DNA of 12,827 nt from NCBI GenBank assembly GCA_964649095.1, contig CAZYPH010000064.1:1-12827 (forward strand), written 5' to 3'. Under the pieces are notes generated by a model. It did not search any database. It was not told the origin of the DNA and was given only the letters and a program-made list of their open reading frames with translations. The stretch is from CAZYPH01 sp964649095. GTDB lineage: Bacteria > Bdellovibrionota > UBA1018 > UBA923. Positions 6,631 to 12,827 of the stretch are shown in pieces. The position numbers and the translations under genes are program-made. How positions within the stretch are numbered: position 1 is the stretch's first letter; each line of letters opens with the position of its first letter.

Positions 6631-7758
6631 ATGCTTCGTAAAGACGCGGGGAGTCGCCATGGTTTCAAAACCCGTGTATGCTTGGGCCCTATGACAACAG
6701 TTAAAAATGGCGCAATCGTAGGATTAGGTTTTATCTCAGGAAAGGGCCACTGGCCTGCTTATCAGCAGAGGTCTGATGTTAAGATTGTGGCGGTCGCTGA
6801 TGTATGCCCTGCCCGCCGCGAGTGGGCGTTGAGTCGCGATGCCACGCTACGTGTGTATGACTCGGTAGAGGCGTTACTAGCCAATGAAAAAAGTTTAGAT
6901 TTTATTGATATTTCAACACCCCCTTGCGACCACTTTTCGATTGCGATGCAGGCGTTAAAATCGGGCTTGCATGTGTTGTGTGAAAAGCCGCTAACGACAT
7001 CGATTGACCAAGCCGAACAGCTATTAAAAGCAGCTCAACAGCACCGTCGTGTGGTTTTCCCATGTCACAACTACAAACACGCACCTGTTGTAAAAACGGT
7101 TGATGAGATTATTGCCTCGAACGAAATCGGCCGCGTGCACGGTTTAACGTTGAACACGTTTCGCACAACCCACGCCAAAGGCGTTGAGGAATGGAAGACC
7201 GATTGGCGTCGTGAAAAAAAATATTCCGGCGGTGGCATTGCAATGGACCATGGCTCTCACACCTTTTATTTGACGTTTAATTGGCTCAAAACATTTCCCA
7301 CGGCTGTTACAGCGAAAATGACGAATCTCTCCACTCGATTTGATACCGAAGATAACTTTAGTTGCGTATTAACGTTTCCGAATGGCTACGCCAACGCCCA
7401 CCTGACCTGGACGGCTGGCACCCGAAAAGTCATCTATACGATTCAGGGTAGTGCCGGGGCGATTACGATTGATGACGATCATGTTCAGGTTACTAACTAT
7501 GACAACGGCGATGCTACGACCGGCAAGCCTAGTGTGCGCACGTTTTCTATTGCCTCGCATTGGGGCGATGCGAGCCACGTGGGGTGGTTCAACTCGATGT
7601 TTGATCAGTTTCTCTACGCCATCGAAACGCAAGATTACGTCAATGCCGAGCTTAAAGAAGCTTACTTGTGCATCCAGCTCATTCATAAAGCGTACGAGTC
7701 TTCTAATAACGGCTGTCGAGAGCTTTCGTTAGATTCTAGCTTCGCGTTTTTGGGTTAG
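6631..7758 (+). CDS. Gfo/Idh/MocA family NAD(P)-dependent oxidoreductase
   Basis: A 375-residue protein with the two-domain layout of the Gfo/Idh/MocA family, which oxidises or reduces sugars and related polyols using NAD(P). Visible features are the dinucleotide-binding loop GLGFISGKGH (31-40), VAVADVCPARR (53-63), the conserved CEKPLTTS (117-124, with the Lys of the EKP motif), and GGGIAMDHGSHTFYL (200-214, with the Asp and His expected at the active site). The C-terminal half is the usual beta-sheet domain. The ATG at 6631 is chosen because GAAGG lies 5 bases before it. A start at 6691 (MTTVKNGAIVG) would fit the family N-terminus better and is a real alternative. gmd begins 43 bases downstream on the same strand, so it probably acts in nucleotide-sugar or surface-polysaccharide synthesis. 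The substrate cannot be read from sequence. Confidence 0.88.
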   Translation: MLRKDAGSRHGFKTRVCLGPMTTVKNGAIVGLGFISGKGHWPAYQQRSDVKIVAVADVCPARREWALSRDATLRVYDSVEALLANEKSLDFIDISTPPCDHFSIAMQALKSGLHVLCEKPLTTSIDQAEQLLKAAQQHRRVVFPCHNYKHAPVVKTVDEIIASNEIGRVHGLTLNTFRTTHAKGVEEWKTDWRREKKYSGGGIAMDHGSHTFYLTFNWLKTFPTAVTAKMTNLSTRFDTEDNFSCVLTFPNGYANAHLTWTAGTRKVIYTIQGSAGAITIDDDHVQVTNYDNGDATTGKPSVRTFSIASHWGDASHVGWFNSMFDQFLYAIETQDYVNAELKEAYLCIQLIHKAYESSNNGCRELSLDSSFAFLG

Positions 7759-7801
7759 ATGTTGCTAATGTTTTGCTGGGTGTATTAGCGTCTAGGGCAT
7801 C

Positions 7802-8824
7802 ATGGCAATTTCAAATTTAAACTCAAAAAAAGTAGCATTGGTAACAGGCATCACGGGCCAAGATGGCTCTTATTTGGCCGAGTTATTGTTAGAAAAGGGA
7901 TACGAAGTCCACGGCATTATCCGTCGTTCGAGTTCATTTAATACCGATCGTATCGATCATCTTTACAAAGACCCGCACCTCAACAACGTGCGTTTGTTTT
8001 TGCACTACGGCGATGTGGCCGATTCTACAGCCATTAACCGCACGTTACGAAAAATTAAACCCGATGAAATTTACCATCTAGCGGCCCAAAGCCACGTGCG
8101 TGTGAGTTTTGATGTGCCCGAGTACACGGCCGATGTCACCGGTTTGGGTACCATTCGGCTTCTAGATGCGATTGTCGACACGGGTATTAAAACAAAATTT
8201 TACCAAGCCTCGTCGTCGGAGATGTACGGTAAAGTTTTAGAAGTACCTCAGAAAGAAACCACACCATTTTATCCACGTTCACCCTACGGGTGCGCCAAAG
8301 TATTTTCTTACTGGACTACGGTGAACTACCGCGAAGCCTACGGCATCTACGCGTGTAATGGCATTTTGTTTAACCACGAATCGCCACGACGTGGTGAAAC
8401 GTTTGTAACACGCAAAATCACGCGTGCCTTGGCGCGTATTTTGGCAAAACGCCAGGAGCGTTTGTATCTTGGCAATCTCGATGCGAAACGCGATTGGGGT
8501 TATGCCAAGGATTATGTTGAGGCGATGTGGTTGATGTTGCAACAAGACGAGCCCGATGACTATGTCATTGCCATGGGTGAGACGCATGCCGTGAGTGAGT
8601 TTTTGGAGATTGCGTTTGGTTATGTTGGTCTGGATTACCGTGATTTTGTCGAGTTAGACCCACGTTATTTGCGCCCAACCGAAGTCGATTTGTTAATTGG
8701 CGACGCTTCAAAGGCTCGCGAAAAACTAGGCTGGAAGCCGACGTTGAGTTTTCCGGAGTTAGTGCAGTTAATGGTTCGAGAAGATATTAAAGCTGAAGGC
8801 TTAGATCCGGAACGTTTTATATGA
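7802..8824 (+). CDS. gmd: GDP-mannose 4,6-dehydratase
   Basis: A 340-residue short-chain dehydrogenase-type enzyme that converts GDP-D-mannose to GDP-4-keto-6-deoxy-D-mannose in the cytoplasm. Diagnostic stretches are VTGITGQDGSYLAELLL (14-30, NADP-binding loop), HGIIRRSSSFNTDRIDHLY (37-55), LAAQSHVRVSF (93-103), ASSSEMYG (136-143, with the catalytic Ser/Glu), the Tyr-Lys pair in PYGCAK (Y162, K166), NHESPRRGETFVTRKI (191-206), DWGYAKDYVEAMW (231-243) and RPTEVD (291-296). Length is normal for a bacterial Gmd. An AGGG lies 4 bases before the start. The last codon and stop overlap the fcl start as ATGA, so the two proteins are probably made in equal amounts. The product feeds directly into Fcl, but could also supply GDP-rhamnose or perosamine if other enzymes exist elsewhere. 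Confidence 0.97.
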   Translation: MAISNLNSKKVALVTGITGQDGSYLAELLLEKGYEVHGIIRRSSSFNTDRIDHLYKDPHLNNVRLFLHYGDVADSTAINRTLRKIKPDEIYHLAAQSHVRVSFDVPEYTADVTGLGTIRLLDAIVDTGIKTKFYQASSSEMYGKVLEVPQKETTPFYPRSPYGCAKVFSYWTTVNYREAYGIYACNGILFNHESPRRGETFVTRKITRALARILAKRQERLYLGNLDAKRDWGYAKDYVEAMWLMLQQDEPDDYVIAMGETHAVSEFLEIAFGYVGLDYRDFVELDPRYLRPTEVDLLIGDASKAREKLGWKPTLSFPELVQLMVREDIKAEGLDPERFI

Positions 8825-9759
8825 GTGAGTTGCGCGGAAAAAAAGTTTTAGTCACAGGTGGTTCCGGCTTTTTAGGCCGTCACGTAGTTGAAGTATTACG
8901 AGAACGTGGTGTGGAAAAAGTAATTGTGCCGCGTTCAGCCGACTGTGATCTGCGTGTTTGGGAAAACTGCGTTAAGATCACGAAGGGTGTTGATGCTGTT
9001 ATCCATTTGGCCGCACACGTGGGCGGTATCGGATTAAACCGCGATAAACCCGGTGAGTTGTTTTATGACAACGCGATCATGGGTATTCAGTTGATCGAAG
9101 CGTGTCGTATCAACGATGTGAAAAAAGTCGTCGTGGCCGGAACCATTTGCGCCTATCCAAAATACACGCCCACGCCGTTTCGCGAGGCCGAGCTTTGGAA
9201 CGGTTATCCCGAAGAAACCAATGCTCCTTATGGCGTGGCTAAAAAAGCGTTGTTAGTTCAACTGCAATCGTATCGCAGCCAGTTCGGCATGAATGGCATT
9301 TTTTTACTGCCCGTTAATTTGTATGGCCCGCACGATAATTTTGATTTGCACTCCTCACACGTAATTCCGGCGTTGATTCGTAAAATTCATGAAGCCAAAT
9401 CAGCGAATGCTGAAGAGGTGGTGCTCTGGGGCGACGGTAGCCCGACGCGTGAATTTTTGTACGTAGAAGACGCGGCCCAAGGCATTGTCATGGGGGCCGA
9501 GTTGTATTCGGGTGGAGAGCCCGTAAATCTTGGTAACGGTTTTGAGATTACGATTCGTGATCTCTCGAGCACGATTGGGCGCCTCATGGGTTATGAGGGC
9601 ACGTTTGTTTATGATGACTCAAAACCGAACGGACAACCGCGACGGGTATTAGATACTTCACGGGCGCGCGACTGGTTTGGTTTTGAAGCTCAGACCGATT
9701 TAGAGACCGGTTTGCGTAAAACGATTGATTGGTACCTGGCGTCTGCTGCAAAGGCTTAG
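8821..9759 (+). CDS. fcl: GDP-L-fucose synthase (GDP-4-keto-6-deoxymannose epimerase/reductase)
   Basis: A 312-residue NADPH-dependent enzyme that epimerises and reduces the Gmd product to GDP-L-fucose. It shows the Rossmann loop VTGGSGFLG (11-19), HLAAHVGGIGLNRDKPGE (62-79), GTICAYPK (107-114), NAPYGVAKK (134-142), NLYGPHDNFDLHSSHVIPAL (166-185), WGDGSPTREFLYVEDAA (203-219) and NGQPRRVLDTS (270-280). Catalytic candidates are T108 in place of the usual Ser, C110, Y137, K141, H180 and R187, so the site is intact; GTICAYPK is a known variant of the usual SSCIYPK. The ATGA overlap with gmd couples translation. A hairpin with a short T-run follows the stop. The epimerase/reductase assignment is strong, though some family members make related 6-deoxyhexoses. 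Confidence 0.94.
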   Translation: MSELRGKKVLVTGGSGFLGRHVVEVLRERGVEKVIVPRSADCDLRVWENCVKITKGVDAVIHLAAHVGGIGLNRDKPGELFYDNAIMGIQLIEACRINDVKKVVVAGTICAYPKYTPTPFREAELWNGYPEETNAPYGVAKKALLVQLQSYRSQFGMNGIFLLPVNLYGPHDNFDLHSSHVIPALIRKIHEAKSANAEEVVLWGDGSPTREFLYVEDAAQGIVMGAELYSGGEPVNLGNGFEITIRDLSSTIGRLMGYEGTFVYDDSKPNGQPRRVLDTSRARDWFGFEAQTDLETGLRKTIDWYLASAAKA

Positions 9760-9769
9760 CCTGGCTTGT

Positions 9770-9787
9770 CGCTAGCCCGCGTTAGCG
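9770..9787 (+). terminator. Probable terminator after fcl
   Basis: CGCTAGC (9770-9776) pairs with GTTAGCG (9781-9787), seven pairs including one G-T, around a 4-base CCGC loop. It is followed on the plus strand by CATTTTCT. It sits 10 bases after the fcl stop and extends into the 3' end of the convergent metalloprotease gene. The stem is short, so efficiency may be modest. Confidence 0.5.
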
Positions 9788-10597
9788 CATTTTCTGACGG
9801 AGTTCGTTTTTACAGCGCTCGTCAATATCGGGTAGTGTGTTTTGGAAAATATTGGTGAGTTTGTCGTAGCTGACAATGCGGTGCATGAGGCACCGTGAGT
9901 TGTCGCAGTGTTTGCTGTCGCTTGAGGGGTCGCTATCTTGTGCCCCGGCGTTGTGGCTGTGGTTGTCTAGTTCGCGTAACCCCATAATGTGGCCCAATTC
10001 ATGAGTGGCGACGTAGGCCTCTAACAGGTCACTATCTTGGCCTTGAGCATCGGCTCGAATCGAATCTTTGAATAGGGCAATCGACGTGGCCGAGTAGGTG
10101 GTGCCTAATAATCGTCGACCATCGCGGTCATCGGCGCTAGCGCCCGATAAAACTAATAAAGAAATAACGAGGTTTCCGCTACCGCTGCTCATGCGACGTG
10201 ATTGCGATTCGATGCGGATCAGATCGTCTAACGTATACGAAGCAGCTAATTGGTTCGTCGGAATTACTGTGGAACGCACGAATCGCACACCAGCCGGTTT
10301 TTGTGCGTAGGTGCTAATAAAATCCCGCAGTTTTTGAATCGCCACCGGTGACAGTTCATGCCCTTCGGGGCCCATTACTTCGAAAGTAACCGATTGGTAC
10401 GTGCGTGAGGTTAAAATATCAGTCGCTGCGGCCCCGAGTGCTAAAGCATTTTGGTTATTTTCTGAGGCTACTTTGGGCGCGCAACCTAATAAAAACAGGC
10501 CCCAGCACAAAGCGGCCAATGTCCACACACAAGGCTTTATGAGTGCTCCCAGCAGGCGGCTGAGAGTGTGACCGAACTGAGATAGCGAAACTTTCAT
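9782..10597 (-). CDS. Lipoprotein zinc metalloprotease, archaemetzincin-like, with an insertion in the zinc site
   Basis: A 271-residue exported protein. A hydrophobic segment (about 24-38) ends in the lipobox LLGC with C39, so it should be lipid-anchored in the envelope. The N-terminal half (about 65-190) is mixed strand and helix. The catalytic region has HELGHIMGL (199-207), the zinc and Glu motif. Position 11 of the usual metzincin motif HExxHxxGxxH is Glu, not His. However, after 22 further residues comes HCDNSRCLM (230-238), which matches the archaemetzincin string in which His-Cys directly follows the GLx stretch, then C-x4-C-x-M. The third ligand may therefore be H230, displaced by an Asp/Ser/His-rich insertion. 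The C-terminal DERC (C262) resembles the final CxxC with its first Cys changed to Asp. The ATG has GAAG 8 bases upstream. Protease activity is likely but inferred, and the substrate is unknown. Confidence 0.75.
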   Translation of the reverse strand: MKVSLSQFGHTLSRLLGALIKPCVWTLAALCWGLFLLGCAPKVASENNQNALALGAAATDILTSRTYQSVTFEVMGPEGHELSPVAIQKLRDFISTYAQKPAGVRFVRSTVIPTNQLAASYTLDDLIRIESQSRRMSSGSGNLVISLLVLSGASADDRDGRRLLGTTYSATSIALFKDSIRADAQGQDSDLLEAYVATHELGHIMGLRELDNHSHNAGAQDSDPSSDSKHCDNSRCLMHRIVSYDKLTNIFQNTLPDIDERCKNELRQKMR

Positions 10598-10713
10598 ACA
10601 GGGTACTTCAGTTCAAAAAGCGTTCCAAAAAGACTTCGAAATATAAAGCCCTGTAAGGGGTGATTTTCGCCTGTGAGCGCGTGCGCAGGCTGTCGAACTT
10701 TTAGGCGACTGTT

Positions 10714-11238
10714 TTAAGGGCGGGCAACCGTGACTGTGGCGGTGTTGAGCGCGATTCTCCAGGCGGGTTCAATGGTTAGATCGGCAGCGCCAGGGGAGTC
10801 ATTCGGAGGAGTGTTAACAAGGGCCCTCAGTGTACCTAAAGTCATTTCTGCAACGACGATGCGCCCACCCGGGATTGTATTGAGAACGTGAAAATGATGT
10901 TGAGCTGCAAGCGCCGTTACGGCAGCGATCATTCGTTGAAAGGATTCGCGTTGGATTTGATGGGGGGTGATGGTCGGTGTTTCAGTGTCTTCGAAGTTAC
11001 TCACATAACTATAAAAGAAAACAGGCACTACTTCATCGTCGGAGCGTTCTGGGTCGGTTACCGTTTTTTTTAAGTCTTCTGTGATCCGCCAGCCAGAGCT
11101 TGTAAGACGCTCCTGGTGGGCATCTCCGAGTGGTTCATTGCAGGAGCTCGCGTGCGCTGGTTGTAGTGCGTATGGGGTGCTCAAAAAAACAAAACCTAAA
11201 AAAATCAGGACTAAAAAAAAGCGTCGCTTCAAATCCAT
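10714..11238 (-). CDS. Small exported protein resembling a stand-alone inhibitor I9 / subtilisin-propeptide domain
   Basis: A 174-residue protein from the ATG at 11238. This start is chosen because it puts MDLKRR directly before a hydrophobic segment (FFLVLIFLGFVFLS) and a cleavage-like AHA-S at 30-31. In-frame alternatives are ATG at 11253 and TTG at 11274, and none has a clear ribosome site. The mature part shows the strand-helix-strand-strand-helix-strand order of I9 propeptides: VVPVFFYSYV (70-79), a helix at about 97-115, FHVLNTIPGGRIVVAEM (116-132), TLGTLRALVNTP (133-144) and DLTIEPAWRIAL (153-164). The phrases 'IPGGRIVVAEM', 'LRALVNTP' and 'IEP' are typical in spirit, but no single residue is diagnostic. 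No protease domain is attached, so it could be an inhibitor or chaperone-like propeptide. It lies 116 bases upstream of the metalloprotease gene on the same strand. A different ferredoxin-like fold is possible. Confidence 0.5.
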   Translation of the reverse strand: MDLKRRFFLVLIFLGFVFLSTPYALQPAHASSCNEPLGDAHQERLTSSGWRITEDLKKTVTDPERSDDEVVPVFFYSYVSNFEDTETPTITPHQIQRESFQRMIAAVTALAAQHHFHVLNTIPGGRIVVAEMTLGTLRALVNTPPNDSPGAADLTIEPAWRIALNTATVTVARP

Positions 11239-11311
11239 GCCGCTAATCTGCATAGCGATAGTGCTCTGAGTCAAATGTCGTGGTGATTTTTCATGATCTT
11301 GAAAAAGCCCG

Positions 11312-11341
11312 TTCGCAAAAAAACGAATGCGTCGTTACACT
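11312..11341 (+). promoter_or_regulatory. Candidate promoter for the DUF4412-like gene
   Basis: TTCGCA (11312-11317), an 18-base spacer and TACACT (11336-11341) form a plausible but imperfect sigma-70-type promoter 22 bases before the start codon. A strong ribosome site, AGAGGA at 11351-11356, lies 7 bases before the ATG. The call rests on position and partial consensus only. Confidence 0.3.
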
Positions 11342-11363
11342 AAATCTTAAAGAGGAATAATAC

Positions 11364-12059
11364 ATGAAGCTTAAGAAAATTTTGTATTTCGGTTTTGTTT
11401 GCACGGTCGCACCAGTGTTGGCAACAAAGTCGGCCCACGCAGACTATGTCGCTAAAGTACATAACAAGATCTACTCTGAAGCCGGTGCCGTGGTGAATGA
11501 CTCCCGCGGCGATGTGTTTGGAAAACGCGGTAAAATGCGTATGGACGTTAACATGATGGGTATGCGCTCTAGCGTGATTGCGTTGGCGCAGTCGAAAAAA
11601 GTATTTTCAATTTTACACGACGCCAAAATGGTCATGGAAGTCGACCTCTCGACGTTTGCGCAAACCAGTCAAAACGGCATGGTCATGTGTTTAGAGGGCG
11701 ACAACCTGCGCTGTTTGACAGGCCAAGGTTTTAGAGAGGTCGGTTCCGAAACTAAAAATGGTTATCCGTGTAAAGTGATGGAGCTCACAACAAACTCCGG
11801 TGGTCAGAATACGACTTTAAAAGTGTGGGCACCAACCAACTTACCCGAAGTGGGTGTGGTGGCCATCGAACACCGTGGCGTTAATGGGCGTGTGTTGATG
11901 GAAGCGAACTATACCGATGTGCGCAGTCAAAACGTGCCGGATTCAAAGTTCGTCGTACCTAGCGACTATAGCAAAGTCAGCGGTGCCTTGCCGGGGATGC
12001 CGGGGGCTGGCTCTGGTGGCACGCCAACGCCCGCGCCGAGACAGCGCGGTAGTCGCTGA
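11364..12059 (+). CDS. Exported DUF4412/LolA-fold-like protein
   Basis: A 231-residue protein with a clear signal peptide (MKLKK, hydrophobic ILYFGFVCTVAPVLA, cleavage after AHA at 26). The mature part is beta-rich. It has a central KRGKMRMDVNMMGMRSSVIAL stretch (54-74), then KVFSILHDAKMVMEVDLS, which matches the DUF4412 pattern of a 'KMRME' strand followed by a strand with stored-value or Tyr/Met phrases. This fold is related to LolA/LolB-type half-barrels that bind lipids or hydrophobic tails. Three Cys (109, 117, 136) may include one disulfide. The Gly/Pro-rich C-terminal tail (from about 208, to PAPRQRGSR) is probably flexible. A strong AGAGGA ribosome site fixes the start. It is divergent from the small exported protein gene and stands alone on its strand. 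The role is unknown; periplasmic binding is a guess. Confidence 0.7.
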   Translation: MKLKKILYFGFVCTVAPVLATKSAHADYVAKVHNKIYSEAGAVVNDSRGDVFGKRGKMRMDVNMMGMRSSVIALAQSKKVFSILHDAKMVMEVDLSTFAQTSQNGMVMCLEGDNLRCLTGQGFREVGSETKNGYPCKVMELTTNSGGQNTTLKVWAPTNLPEVGVVAIEHRGVNGRVLMEANYTDVRSQNVPDSKFVVPSDYSKVSGALPGMPGAGSGGTPTPAPRQRGSR

Positions 12060-12129
12060 CCGGTAGAACGATACAAGGGGCATGAAACGGTCTAGGTCGG
12101 CACGGTCTAAGGCGGCCGCGAGTGTAGTC

Positions 12130-12827
12130 TTACGGCGACGGCGTTTGTAAGGCACGCAGCCGGTCTTCATACAAGCGTCGAAGCCCTTGCAGGCCTGCTA
12201 AGGGCGTGCGGCGTGCGTTGCGTTCCGGCGTGGCCGGCAGCGGTTCGCTCGAAAAGACATTCCGCCAGATGCGTTCATATTCTGCGGCGTGGCGCCTGAG
12301 TTCAACGCCTAGGTCGTGTGAGCCGTCTCCGTTTTGTTGCAGCGTCATATAATAGTGGAACACCATACGCCGATAACAATACTGGCTCAGGTTCTGCGCC
12401 ATGTTTTGCCTGGCCTGTACAATGGCTTCTGGCGTTTGGGCTTGGTCGAGTTCTGTTTGAAAGCGGCGCAGCATTTCTGCGGCGTCTACGGTATTTACGA
12501 TGCCAAGGTCGCGTTCTACTTGAGTCATCATTTGTTGCACGGGCGATTGTCCGGTGCGTAAACGCTCTTCGTGGTTGTACGCCCAGGTTAACACCGACTC
12601 CAGAATTCTACTAACCGGTGGAATCGCGGTCGTGAAAAGAGACCCGATGTCCAGAATCGCCGCGCCACCAACTACCCAACGGTTGCGCACCAAATAGATC
12701 AGGCGGCTTGTCGCTTGAGAAACCCCACGAATCACCGCCGGTGCAATCGGTTGTTGGGCTTGGCGGTAGCGCTGCACTTCAAAATAGGCATTCCCAACGT
12801 CGAGTGCGATACTCACGCCGATTAAAA
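12130..12827 (-). CDS. Unrecognised protein, C-terminal part (5' end probably outside window)
   Basis: At least 228 residues, matching no family I know. The frame stays open to the right edge past a GTG at 12816 (the preceding codons would read LIG), so the protein may be longer. If GTG is the true start there is no ribosome site visible in the 11 available bases. The sequence has a moderately hydrophobic segment, RNRWVVGGAAILDIGSLFTTAIPPVSRIL, which could be a membrane or buried helix. It is followed by a mostly helical, Gln/Arg/Glu-rich region (HEERLRTGQSPVQQMM, MLRRFQTELDQAQTPEAIVQARQNM) and an Arg-rich tail ending LRALQTPSP. Only one Cys is present (about residue 147 from the GTG). The gene is convergent with the DUF4412-like gene; the 70 bases between them (12060-12129) show no clear terminator. 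Confidence 0.7.
   Translation of the reverse strand, partial: LIGVSIALDVGNAYFEVQRYRQAQQPIAPAVIRGVSQATSRLIYLVRNRWVVGGAAILDIGSLFTTAIPPVSRILESVLTWAYNHEERLRTGQSPVQQMMTQVERDLGIVNTVDAAEMLRRFQTELDQAQTPEAIVQARQNMAQNLSQYCYRRMVFHYYMTLQQNGDGSHDLGVELRRHAAEYERIWRNVFSSEPLPATPERNARRTPLAGLQGLRRLYEDRLRALQTPSP

Noticed and set aside
10669..10690. Hairpin GCCTGTG...CGCAGGC between the two minus-strand exported-protein genes, considered as a terminator.
   Set aside because: On the minus strand it is followed by GAAAATCACC and not a T-run, so it is not a convincing terminator in the useful direction.
1..12827. Mobile elements, tRNA or rRNA genes, phage genes.
   Set aside because: No transposase, integrase, terminal repeat, tRNA-like cloverleaf or rRNA stretch was recognised, and no gap without a gene exceeds about 180 bases.

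Overview
The window is an ordinary-looking stretch of a Gram-negative chromosome, roughly half G+C by eye, with closely packed genes on both strands and no phage, insertion sequence, CRISPR array, tRNA or rRNA that I can see. Gram-negative is inferred from a lipobox lipoprotein, several Sec-type signal peptides, a LolA/DUF4412-like exported protein and GDP-deoxysugar genes of surface-polysaccharide type. The many exported proteins of unknown family would suit the Bdellovibrionota/Oligoflexia or another deep proteobacterial-type lineage, but that placement is a guess.

Left part (1-4355). The C-terminal end of a monovalent cation:proton antiporter with two RCK_C domains is cut by the left edge. 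It is followed after 5 bases by a DUF72 (YecE-like) gene. Its 3' end overlaps, tail to tail and by 50 bases, the histidyl-tRNA synthetase gene hisS on the minus strand. Divergent from hisS lies a short Na/Pi-cotransporter-family membrane protein. The 84-base gap between these two genes holds a 6-2-6 palindrome.

Middle (4393-6586, minus strand). A type II toxin-antitoxin pair has a ribbon-helix-helix antitoxin and a MazF/PemK-type toxin coupled through a TTGA overlap. Its promoter is clear, with an inverted repeat filling the -35/-10 spacer, and the implied transcript is almost leaderless. Next is a secreted 475-residue protein with three Cys-pair modules and a long Pro-Val-Ala-Tyr repeat linker, ending at a strong hairpin terminator.

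Sugar operon (6631-9759, plus strand). A Gfo/Idh/MocA oxidoreductase, gmd (GDP-mannose 4,6-dehydratase) and fcl (GDP-L-fucose synthase) run in one direction; gmd and fcl overlap by ATGA, and a probable terminator follows fcl. Gmd and Fcl together convert GDP-mannose to GDP-L-fucose or a close relative, presumably for O-antigen, capsule or glycoprotein sugar. The oxidoreductase may make or modify a further sugar.

Right part (9782-12827). On the minus strand are a lipoprotein metalloprotease resembling archaemetzincins, whose zinc site appears to be interrupted by an insertion, and just upstream of it a small exported protein that looks like a stand-alone I9/subtilisin-propeptide fold. Divergent from these is a DUF4412-like exported protein. 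The right edge cuts an unrecognised minus-strand gene with a possible membrane segment. The most unusual items are the metalloprotease with its neighbour, the three-module repeat protein and the toxin-antitoxin control region.
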